From NCBI GenBank assembly GCA_030837305.1, contig JAUPKT010000325.1, forward strand, positions 1 to 12,388: a stretch of DNA of 12,388 nt. Reading direction: 5' to 3'. The number at the start of each line of letters is the position of its first letter. Position 1 is the stretch's first letter. The notes under the pieces are model-generated. The model was given only the letters and a program-made list of their open reading frames with translations. It was not told the origin of the DNA and made no database searches. Source of the stretch: Thermodesulfobacteriota bacterium (GTDB lineage Bacteria > Desulfobacterota > Desulfomonilia > Desulfomonilales > Desulfomonilaceae). Below, in pieces: positions 1-4,837 of this stretch. Position numbers and translations under genes: made by a program.

Positions 1-315
1 CAAGGTTCCCAATATCACGGTATCGATGCCCAAATCCAAATACCCTTTGACGCCTGCGCGGTCTCGAATACCTCCTCCCAGTTGAACAGGCACGCTTACA
101 CACGCGACGATGCGTTCAATGACGTGGCGATTGACCGGGGAACCCGAGGCGGAGCCATCGAGATCAACCACATGGATGCGCGCTGCTCCTGCATCTTCCC
201 AGGCACGCGCTTGGGAAGAAGGATCAGGGTTGAATACGGTCACCGCGTCGAATCGGCCCTGCCTGAGACGCACGCACTGTCCGTCTTTGAGGTCAATGGC
301 TGGAATAACGATCAT
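1..315 (-). CDS. hisA: HisA, phosphoribosylformimino-AICAR isomerase (partial, N-terminal 105 residues)
   Basis: HisA is a cytoplasmic TIM-barrel enzyme that isomerises ProFAR to PRFAR, the Amadori step of histidine biosynthesis. The reverse strand reads from an ATG at 315 into an open frame that continues past the left edge. It begins MIVIPAIDLKDGQCVRL, with the catalytic-base Asp8 of the IPAIDL motif. VVDLDG follows at residues 49-54 and the strand-3 motif VQLGGGIR at 77-84, all typical of HisA rather than HisF. The full protein is usually about 240-250 residues, so more than half lies outside the window. No strong Shine-Dalgarno precedes the ATG; a weak GAG lies about 10 nt upstream. The start is only 23 nt beyond the U-tract of the terminator of the upstream gene, so its promoter must overlap that terminator or it relies on read-through. 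Confidence 0.95.
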   Translation of the reverse strand, partial: MIVIPAIDLKDGQCVRLRQGRFDAVTVFNPDPSSQARAWEDAGAARIHVVDLDGSASGSPVNRHVIERIVACVSVPVQLGGGIRDRAGVKGYLDLGIDTVILGTL

Positions 316-327
316 TTCTTATTGCTC

Positions 328-356
328 ATAATACGAACAAAAAAGCCCCCTTTGCA
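328..356 (-). promoter_or_regulatory. Weak candidate promoter for hisA inside the upstream terminator
   Basis: On the minus strand TATTAT (333-328) lies 17 nt downstream of TGCAAA (356-351). The TGCAAA hexamer is the loop of the terminator hairpin and matches the -35 consensus at only 3 of 6 positions, while the -10 matches 5 of 6. The leader to the hisA ATG would be under 10 nt. This is inference from spacing; there is little other room for a hisA promoter. Confidence 0.25.
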
Positions 357-366
357 GGGGGCTTTT
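339..366 (-). terminator. Rho-independent terminator of the CGP-protein operon
   Basis: A perfect 10-bp inverted repeat (AAAAGCCCCC at 341-350, GGGGGCTTTT at 357-366) has a 6-nt loop. Read on the minus strand, the GC core is followed by six T (344-339). It lies 22 nt past the stop codon of the gene ending at 389 and so terminates that transcript. The A-T ends make the stem partly usable on the plus strand, but no plus gene precedes it. Confidence 0.9.
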
Positions 367-388
367 CGGTGCGATTGTATGCCTTTCG

Positions 389-745
389 TTAGTCTACGGG
401 CAGGTAGTATACGAACGGCGGCCAAGGAACGATGAATCTCCACATGGGCACCGCCACCGGAATCGGGGGAGGCCCGCAAGCCGGGCCACAGTACATCATG
501 GGTGGCGGAGCCGGCTCTGGATAAGACATCTTGACCTGAATTGACGTTCTCAGTTTTGCGGGTGCCGCCTTAACCTTGGGCGGTGGTGGAGGCGCGCAGT
601 TCGGTCCAACACAAGCTGGAGCTGCTGCCGGTACCACCATCGGCTGAGGTGCAGGGATCGACCCCGTATATGTCTCGGCCCATACCATACCCGCCGCTGC
701 CACGACGACCAGGATGAATCCGAGAATTCCTATCTTTTTAACCAT
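389..745 (-). CDS. Secreted proline-rich CGP-motif protein (118 aa)
   Basis: I do not recognise a named family. Residues 1-23 form a clear Sec signal peptide (MVKK, a hydrophobic core, cleavage after VWA), so the mature protein of about 95 residues is predicted to be exported. It is rich in Pro and Ala, with a CVGPNC motif at 45-50 followed by PPPPP, and CGPACGPPP at 86-94. It ends in an aromatic/proline tail (VPWPPFVYYLPVD). The start at 745 is fixed by AGGAGG at 754-759. The upstream gene (817-1341) is a paralogue: same MVK signal start, a shared PA-x-LR segment, a CGPxCGP motif, and a nearly identical ribosome-binding leader. The two are 71 nt apart and probably co-transcribed, with the terminator just downstream. 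Paired cysteines suggest disulfides or metal or haem contacts in the periplasm or at the surface, but no function can be assigned. A TATAAT hexamer at 776-771 lacks a good -35, so an internal promoter is only possible. Confidence 0.8.
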   Translation of the reverse strand: MVKKIGILGFILVVVAAAGMVWAETYTGSIPAPQPMVVPAAAPACVGPNCAPPPPPKVKAAPAKLRTSIQVKMSYPEPAPPPMMYCGPACGPPPIPVAVPMWRFIVPWPPFVYYLPVD

Positions 746-770
746 ACCCTAATCCTCCTTTCGACAATTC
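737..770 (-). repeat. Duplicated translation-initiation leader, copy 1
   Basis: This 34-nt segment covers the start codon, spacer and AGGAGG of the 389-745 gene. It matches 1333-1367 with one indel and two substitutions. It shows that the two CGP-protein genes arose by duplication or share selected 5' ends. Confidence 0.8.
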
Positions 771-816
771 ATTATATCTGAGGAACTCTTCTTCTTTTAG
801 GCCTCTCGCAGCAACC

Positions 817-1341
817 TTACTTCTTCACCTTAGCCGGCATGGGGGGAGGAGGTGCCATGGGCACTGGTCCACACACTGGTCCACACGCAGGTGGTGCACA
901 CTGCTGTTTGATGTAGTTGGCTTTCACCCACACGCAACGAGGCACTTTGTGGCTCTTGCAGCACGGATCCATAACGGTGTCGAAATGCTCGTTCTTGATC
1001 TCCGACACAATGGGAACCAGCCACTCGTAGCGACCTACTGGGATTGCCGTGGGGAAAGTCTGCGGGTTAGAGAAGAATGCCAACGGTTTGCGCGGCCATG
1101 CGACTCCGGCGAGATAGGGAGCAACCACTCTCACCCTTCTCAACTGAGCGGGTATCGGAGTGATAACCTCCTTTTTCATCTCATACTTTGTCTGGGCCGG
1201 TCCACACACCGGCGGTATCATCGGAGGTGGCGGCATAAATGCCTGACCGCCGCCGCCGGGGCCGCCAGCGGAAGATATCACCACGCTAGCGCCGCACAAT
1301 GCGAGAACCATGAGGCTCAGAAGTAACAAACGTTTAACCAT
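817..1341 (-). CDS. Secreted proline/cysteine-rich CGP-motif protein (174 aa)
   Basis: No known family is recognised. The chosen start is the ATG at 1341, with AGGAGG at 1351-1356. A longer frame from a GTG at 1458 would have no ribosome site and would bury the signal peptide. Residues 1-25 are a signal peptide (MVKR, Leu-rich core, SSA end); Cys16 sits in the core and is not a good lipobox. Then come a GGPGGGG linker, MPPPPMIPPVCGP (36-48), a basic mid-region with PAQLRRVRV (64-72), a hydrophobic/aromatic stretch at 75-110, MDPCC (124-128), and the tail CAPPACGPVCGPVPMAPPPP (148-167) ending in PAKVKK. It shares signal, PA-x-LR and CGPxCGP features with its downstream neighbour, 71 nt away, with which it likely forms an operon. 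Eight of its nine cysteines are in the predicted mature part. A periplasmic or surface protein is likely; its activity is unknown. Confidence 0.75.
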   Translation of the reverse strand: MVKRLLLLSLMVLALCGASVVISSAGGPGGGGQAFMPPPPMIPPVCGPAQTKYEMKKEVITPIPAQLRRVRVVAPYLAGVAWPRKPLAFFSNPQTFPTAIPVGRYEWLVPIVSEIKNEHFDTVMDPCCKSHKVPRCVWVKANYIKQQCAPPACGPVCGPVPMAPPPPMPAKVKK

Positions 1342-1367
1342 ACCCTCAATCCTCCTTTCAACAGTTC
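1333..1367 (-). repeat. Duplicated translation-initiation leader, copy 2
   Basis: This 35-nt segment with start codon and AGGAGG of the 817-1341 gene is nearly identical to 737-770. The shared core is GAAAGGAGGATT on the minus strand, apart from an A/G-type change at its edge. Confidence 0.8.
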
Positions 1368-1388
1368 CTCCCGACCATCGTTCGGGAG
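1368..1388 (-). other. Leader hairpin 2 of the CGP operon
   Basis: A perfect 7-bp stem (CTCCCGA at 1368-1374, TCGGGAG at 1382-1388) with a 7-nt loop lies 11 nt upstream of the AGGAGG of the 817-1341 gene. No T-tract follows, so it is not a terminator. It could stabilise the mRNA or influence ribosome access. The downstream paralogue has no such hairpin. Confidence 0.55.
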
Positions 1389-1398
1389 ACCCGTAAAA

Positions 1399-1435
1399 AC
1401 ATTCCCGGATAAAAATCCGATAAAGCCCGGAATGT
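1399..1435 (-). other. Leader hairpin 1 at predicted 5' end of the CGP operon mRNA
   Basis: On the minus strand ACATTCC (1435-1429) pairs with GGAATGT (1405-1399). Inside it CGGAT/ATCCG closes a TTTT loop, leaving a 9-nt bulge on the 5' side. A short T-run (1398-1395) follows, so it may act as a weak attenuator. Its 5' base coincides with the transcription start predicted from the promoter at 1440-1468. Confidence 0.5.
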
Positions 1436-1439
1436 ATTT

Positions 1440-1468
1440 TTGGTATCAAATCAACCACCGAATGTCAA
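1440..1468 (-). promoter_or_regulatory. Candidate sigma-70 promoter of the CGP operon
   Basis: On the minus strand a perfect TTGACA (1468-1463) is separated by 17 nt from TACCAA (1445-1440), which is preceded by TG one base upstream (extended -10). The -10 matches the consensus at 3 of 6 positions, compensated by the -35 and the TG. The predicted start is near 1435-1433, giving a leader of about 93 nt with two hairpins. Confidence 0.55.
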
Positions 1469-1641
1469 GCTATTTTTTTGCCTGGCACCGGTTTCGTTGC
1501 GCCTAATAGCCCCTTTGAGCTATCAAATCCTCCGCTCTTTTTCCTCCTGCGAAGGGCATTTCCGACAGACCTGGGGACAACCTTTGCCTCGACCATTGTC
1601 CGTATTATCAGTCCATTCAATGACTTGTATTTTGCACAAAA

Positions 1642-1670
1642 TTTGTAACAGAAGACCGGAGTCAAGTCAA
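1642..1670 (-). promoter_or_regulatory. Possible orphan minus-strand promoter
   Basis: TTGACT (1670-1665), a 17-nt spacer and TACAAA (1647-1642) make a reasonable sigma-70 match about 30 nt after the SDR stop codon. The next gene start downstream is at 1341, about 300 nt away, so this would give a long leader, an unannotated RNA, or nothing. Chance occurrence in an AT-rich patch is possible. Confidence 0.25.
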
Positions 1671-1701
1671 GATTTTTTGCTGCTCTTTTTTTTGCGGCCC
1701 C

Positions 1702-2454
1702 CTAAATCATTCCGTAGCCTCCATCGACACACAAGACCTGACCGGTAATATAATCTGATTCGGGGGCTGCAAAAAATACAAAGGCGGGGCTAATGTCCCC
1801 CGCAGTCCCGAAACGTTTCATCAAAATGCGATTCATGTATATTTCTTTTAATTTTTCATCGGTCCGTATCTTTTCCGTCATGTCCGTCTCAACGATGCCC
1901 AACGATATGACATTGGCACATACGTTGTACCGTGCCAACTCCCTGGCCACGCTCTTGGTAAGGCTGAGAATGCCCCCTTTGGCCGCAGAATAATTGACTT
2001 GGCCGACCGTGCCCACTAATCCTGCCACGGAACTGACATTAATGATCTTACCGTAATTCTGCTCCCGGAAATACTTGGCTGCCGCCTGCATACACAAAAA
2101 AGGACCCTTCAGGTGCGCATCCACCACCGCATCCCACTGGTCTTCCGTCATTTTGTGGAGCATGGCCGGTCTTGTGAATCCTGCATTATTCACGAGTATT
2201 TCCAAATGGCCAAATGCCTCTTTCGCCTTGGCCATCATTTCGTCCACCTGACCCTTGGAAGCAACGTCAGCACCCACTGCTACCGCGTTTCTTCCCATGG
2301 ACTTGATTTGGTCAACCACTTCATTTGCCGCTCGTTCATTCGATGTAAAATTCACGAGGACATCCGCACCCTCGGCCGCAAGGGCCAAGGCTACACTCCT
2401 GCCCACACCCCTACTGCTCCCCGTGACCACTGCCGCTCGACCGCTCAATCTCAT
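1702..2454 (-). CDS. FabG-like short-chain dehydrogenase/reductase (SDR), 250 aa
   Basis: This is a classical SDR of normal length, an NAD(P)-dependent oxidoreductase of the 3-oxoacyl-ACP reductase type. The Rossmann motif TGSSRGVG is at 11-18, NNAG at 89-92, catalytic Ser142 in NVSSVAG, and Tyr155/Lys159 in YSAAK. The C-terminal YITGQVLCVDGGYG is typical. Two departures from FabG are seen: the tetrad Asn after the NNAG strand is His114 (DAHLKGPF), as in some hydroxyacyl-CoA SDRs, and the usual PG of the NxxxPGxxxT segment reads SLGIVETDM, with Leu for Pro. A role in beta-oxidation or as a 3-hydroxyacyl-CoA dehydrogenase is as plausible as fatty acid synthesis. The start at 2454 has GAGGAGG 4 nt upstream. 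It appears to be a single-gene unit with its own promoter (2501-2530); an acyl-CoA dehydrogenase lies nearby on the same strand. Confidence 0.92.
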   Translation of the reverse strand: MRLSGRAAVVTGSSRGVGRSVALALAAEGADVLVNFTSNERAANEVVDQIKSMGRNAVAVGADVASKGQVDEMMAKAKEAFGHLEILVNNAGFTRPAMLHKMTEDQWDAVVDAHLKGPFLCMQAAAKYFREQNYGKIINVSSVAGLVGTVGQVNYSAAKGGILSLTKSVARELARYNVCANVISLGIVETDMTEKIRTDEKLKEIYMNRILMKRFGTAGDISPAFVFFAAPESDYITGQVLCVDGGYGMI

Positions 2455-2500
2455 ACTGCCTCCTCACCTTTCTTGTCTCTTCGTAACCTGTGGAAGATCT

Positions 2501-2530
2501 ATATTAAATGTTTACGGAATCCGAGGTCAA
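2501..2530 (-). promoter_or_regulatory. Candidate promoter of the SDR gene
   Basis: On the minus strand TTGACC (2530-2525) is followed after 18 nt by TAATAT (2506-2501). The predicted start near 2494 leaves a leader of about 40 nt to the SDR ATG at 2454. It begins 13 nt after the U-tract of the upstream terminator, a sensible terminator-then-promoter order. Confidence 0.5.
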
Positions 2531-2542
2531 TTACATGCGGCC

Positions 2543-2571
2543 AAAAAAAAGCCCCGAGTGGGGCTCGGGGC
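2543..2571 (-). terminator. Strong Rho-independent terminator
   Basis: A perfect 8-bp GC-rich stem (GCCCCGAG at 2551-2558, CTCGGGGC at 2564-2571) with a 5-nt loop is followed on the minus strand by eight T (2550-2543). The nearest upstream gene on this strand stops at 2849, about 275 nt away, so this ends either a long 3' UTR or a separate small RNA. Confidence 0.92.
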
Positions 2572-2660
2572 GTGAAAGGAGGTATGGATATGGGTTATCG
2601 TGCTTTGTTCGTGCCCTTTCACTCGGTTGCACAGCCTCACGGTGTGCTCTCATCAGCTTC
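2543..2660 (-). ncRNA. Candidate small RNA or 3'-UTR-derived RNA with anti-Shine-Dalgarno segment
   Basis: The segment upstream of the terminator is structured on the minus strand. GCACACC-GUGA-GG(C)UGUGC (2647-2629) forms a hairpin with a GNRA tetraloop. GTGAAAGG (2622-2615) can pair with CCTTTCAC (2579-2572). The latter is part of ACCTCCTTTC (2583-2574), which equals the anti-Shine-Dalgarno tail of 16S rRNA. The terminator follows directly. The 5' end is a guess: TACATT near 2670 with a poor -35 is the only promoter-like match, and processing from the cupin-regulator mRNA is an alternative. No known RNA family is recognised. Confidence 0.35.
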
Positions 2661-2846
2661 GAATGTATGGGGCCACGCTTTTCACTTAAACCCTATTTGA
2701 TACCGACACGTCACGCCCTGAAATGTTCCACCGGAGACGATCACCAGAAAGCCGACCTCACCCCGTCACCACTGAGTTGTCTGGTCACCCCGGAGTTGTG
2801 GCCATACACTGAATTTGTGACCCTCTCCGTCGAAACCGTTCAGACG

Positions 2847-3389
2847 TTAGGGAGTGTAAACAACCACAATAAGCTGTGATTTCTTCGTACTGAGGTTTCT
2901 CAAATTATGGGAGATGCTCGAGTTAAAGTGCAGAGTGGAACCCTTTTTTAGCTGGTGAACGTTGTCACCCACCTGGATCTCGACTTTGCCCTCCAGCACG
3001 TAGACAAACTCCTCTCCCACATGCTTGTATTCCACCATTTCATGAGCCTTGCCAGGATCCAAACTTACCAAATAGGCCCAAAGATGCTTGTCTTCCGCAT
3101 CGGGAGTCAAACTCTTATAGGAGTATGCCTTGGTGCGTTTCCGGTAGCTTTGGCGTCTCTCGAGGCGCTTCTCCTCGGCCAGGAGTGCTGCCGAGTCCAC
3201 GGCTAGGGCCCTGGAAATCTGGATCAAGACGCCTACGGGAGGCGATACCGCCCCTGCCTCTATTTCCTCAAGGTATTCCGCATCCAGACACGTCTTCTCA
3301 GAGAGCTGTTTGATGTCCAGGTTGAGACGTTTTCGCATCTCTCGGATTCGGTCACCAGCGCTTTGGGCCTTCTCTGTTTTTTTCGCCAT
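2847..3389 (-). CDS. XRE-family transcriptional regulator with C-terminal cupin domain (180 aa)
   Basis: This is a DNA-binding regulator of the HTH_XRE plus cupin_2 architecture, whose members often control adjacent metabolic genes with the cupin as sensor. Residues 12-70 carry the helix-turn-helix (RIREMRKRLNLDIKQLSEKT, then LEEIEAGAVSPPVGVLIQIS). Residues 71-95 are a charged linker. The cupin barrel runs from 107 to 178, with the KHVGEEFVYVLEG motif at 122-134 and HFNSSISHNLRN at 154-165; His123, Glu126/127 and His161 are candidate ligand or metal residues. The length is normal for the class. The ATG at 3389 has GGGAGAG 5 nt upstream. The acyl-CoA dehydrogenase gene lies upstream on the same strand, 124 bp away, and a palindrome at 3469-3487 in that gap is a possible autoregulatory operator. 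Control of the neighbouring dehydrogenase or SDR is inference. Confidence 0.93.
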   Translation of the reverse strand: MAKKTEKAQSAGDRIREMRKRLNLDIKQLSEKTCLDAEYLEEIEAGAVSPPVGVLIQISRALAVDSAALLAEEKRLERRQSYRKRTKAYSYKSLTPDAEDKHLWAYLVSLDPGKAHEMVEYKHVGEEFVYVLEGKVEIQVGDNVHQLKKGSTLHFNSSISHNLRNLSTKKSQLIVVVYTP

Positions 3390-3468
3390 AAATACTCTCC
3401 CGCGAACCCTCGCTTTATTGTGAATCTGACAACAAGATGATTGAGTATGCTATTCTTTCTCTCACGTT

Positions 3469-3487
3469 GACATCCCTCATGGATGTC
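3469..3487. promoter_or_regulatory. Perfect palindrome, possible operator or stem-loop
   Basis: GACATCC (3469-3475) and GGATGTC (3481-3487) are perfect 7-bp arms around a 5-nt spacer, located 80 bp upstream of the XRE-cupin start and about 27 bp after the dehydrogenase stop. No T-run follows on either strand, so a plain intrinsic terminator is unlikely. The size and position suit a dimeric regulator site or an mRNA hairpin between the two genes. Confidence 0.4.
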
Positions 3488-3513
3488 CGCTCAATTCCTC
3501 ACAGCAGGCACTT

Positions 3514-4680
3514 CTAATACGTGTCAGGCCTCTTACCGCCTTTGTATTTTCCCAGTTCCCGTGCGATGACAACTCGTTGTATTTGATTTGTTCCTTCGAA
3601 TATCTGGGCAATTTTGGCAAACCGCATATACATTTCCACGGGATACGATTTCATGTATCCATAACCACCCAATATCTGAACAGCCTCGGTTGTGACCCTC
3701 ATGGCGGTGTCAGTGGCCAATCTCTTTCCCATGGCTGCTTCCATGACGCATGGCTCTCCCTGATCCATGAGCCAGGCGGCGCGGTAGATCATGAGTCGAG
3801 ACGCTTCAATCTCGCTGGCAAGATCTGCCACGAGGAACTGAAGCCCCTGAAATGTTATGATTGCTTTGCCGAATAGCTGCCTTTTCTGAGCATACCCCAG
3901 GGCATAATCCAGGGCCTGTAGTGCCAATCCGGTCGCACAGGCGCCTATGCTGATTCTTCCCCCGTTGAGTGCCGTTAGCGCAATGTTTAGGCCTCTGCCC
4001 TCCTCCCCGATTAAGTTCTCCGACGGAATAAAGCAGTCATTGAAGTGCAGTTCCGTGGTGGGACTCGAATTGAGCCCCATTTTGGGTTCATGAGGGCCGA
4101 ACGAGAACCCCGGAGTACCCTTTTCCACAACCACCGCGCTGATACCTTTTTGTTTTTGCGAGTCGTCCGTTCTCACCATCACTGCATATATATCGGCAAC
4201 CTCTCCACTCGTGACATAGAGCTTTGTTCCGTTGATGACATATCCTCCATCCGTTTTCGCGGCGGATGTCGTCAACGCGGCAGCATCCGATCCGGCCTCG
4301 GCCTCTGTAAGTGAATATGCACCGAGCTTTTCACCTCGCGCCAATGGCTCCACCCATTTCTTCCGCTGTCCATCGTTGCCGTATTGGTAAATAAGGTTCG
4401 TCACCATGTTGTGGACAGTCACATACACCGCTGTGGCAAAACATCCTTTTGCCAACTCCTCAAAAATCAAAGCGGCTGTGAGACGACCGACTCCCGTGCC
4501 CCCAAACTCCTCAGGGACGTAAAGACCCGTGAAATCCAGCTCGCCCATTTTGCTGAATGTGCGCCTGCTGAAAGTGGCAGTCTCTTCCCACTCTCTCACA
4601 TTTGGCATGAGTTCCTTGGCAGCAAAGTCCCGGGCCGCCTTTCTGATAAGTCTTTGCTCGTCTGTAAGCCTAAAATCCAT
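3514..4680 (-). CDS. Acyl-CoA dehydrogenase (388 aa)
   Basis: This FAD enzyme of the short/medium/branched-chain acyl-CoA dehydrogenase class performs alpha,beta-desaturation of an acyl-CoA and passes electrons to ETF in the cytoplasm. The N-terminal helical domain begins FRLTDEQRLIRKAARDF. YSLTEAEAGSDAAAL (122-136) is the ACAD signature 1. The middle beta domain covers about 120-230. The C-terminal domain contains GGRISIGA (240-247), QLFGKAI (268-274), VQILGGYGYMKSYPVE (334-349) and AQIFEGTNQIQR (358-369), with the catalytic base Glu362. The residue usually Asp in the R-D-x-K motif before it is Phe354. Length is standard. The ATG at 4680 has GGAG 7 nt upstream. The XRE-cupin gene follows on the same strand and malQ is divergent. 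The substrate (butyryl-, branched-chain or glutaryl-type) cannot be decided, and no etfAB is in view. Confidence 0.95.
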   Translation of the reverse strand: MDFRLTDEQRLIRKAARDFAAKELMPNVREWEETATFSRRTFSKMGELDFTGLYVPEEFGGTGVGRLTAALIFEELAKGCFATAVYVTVHNMVTNLIYQYGNDGQRKKWVEPLARGEKLGAYSLTEAEAGSDAAALTTSAAKTDGGYVINGTKLYVTSGEVADIYAVMVRTDDSQKQKGISAVVVEKGTPGFSFGPHEPKMGLNSSPTTELHFNDCFIPSENLIGEEGRGLNIALTALNGGRISIGACATGLALQALDYALGYAQKRQLFGKAIITFQGLQFLVADLASEIEASRLMIYRAAWLMDQGEPCVMEAAMGKRLATDTAMRVTTEAVQILGGYGYMKSYPVEMYMRFAKIAQIFEGTNQIQRVVIARELGKYKGGKRPDTY

Positions 4681-4837
4681 GCATGATCTCCGTTCTCTTT
4701 ACTGCCGTAGTCGCATGACAAGCGACAGTTTTCTCCCGCACCTTAATGATGTGACGCTCTCGACAAAAAGGATGGATTCTGCCGGTACATTTACATTATG
4801 ATTACTTGTTAAACAATATGGGAGTCAATGAAAAACC

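Larger units (their letters stand above)
1342..1701. other. Gene-free stretch between SDR gene and CGP operon
   Basis: The 360 bp hold no convincing gene. The right half (1470-1690) has T-runs (for example 1471-1479 and 1684-1692) and a possible orphan minus-strand promoter at 1642-1670. The left half is the promoter and structured leader of the CGP operon: -35/-10 at 1440-1468, hairpins at 1399-1435 and 1368-1388. No clear terminator for the SDR gene is seen after its stop at 1702. Confidence 0.7.
2455..2846. other. Structured intergenic stretch with terminator and SDR promoter
   Basis: The 392 bp contain no convincing protein gene. From right to left on the minus strand they hold a structured 3' region after the cupin regulator (ACCAGA/TCTGGT and CCGG/CCGG arms at 2731-2793), a hairpin with a GUGA tetraloop (2629-2647), an anti-Shine-Dalgarno-like segment (2574-2583), a strong terminator (2543-2571), and the SDR promoter (2501-2530). 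Confidence 0.7.

Noticed and set aside
817..892. Lipobox at LALC in the 174-aa CGP protein.
   Set aside because: Leu occupies the -1 position, where Gly, Ala or Ser is required, and the Cys lies inside the hydrophobic core, so ordinary signal peptidase I cleavage near SSA is preferred.
1342..1458. An N-terminal extension of the 174-aa CGP protein to a GTG at 1458.
   Set aside because: It would run through the promoter -10 spacer and both leader hairpins, has no ribosome site, and would place a 39-residue stretch before a good signal peptide.
1465..1665. A 66-codon minus-strand frame starting from TTG.
   Set aside because: The start overlaps the candidate promoter spacer, there is no suitable ribosome site, and the basic, low-complexity product resembles no protein family.
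1684..1692. T-run near the SDR stop as a terminator.
   Set aside because: The T-run is on the plus strand, so on the transcribed minus strand it is an A-run, and no stable stem precedes a U-tract there.
2590..2700. A 36-codon plus-strand frame (MGYRALFVPF...) with a perfect AAAGGAGGT 7 nt before its ATG.
   Set aside because: The perfect site is better explained as the complement of an anti-SD block in a minus-strand RNA, because the adjoining terminator has its T-run only on the minus strand. No plus promoter is seen, the hairpin would sit directly before the site, and the peptide has no recognisable feature. It stays a possibility.
2551..2846. Possible housekeeping RNA (6S, SRP, RNase P or tmRNA) in the structured stretch.
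   Set aside because: The conserved cores of SRP RNA, RNase P RNA and tmRNA were looked for by eye and not found; the layout does not match 6S RNA convincingly either.
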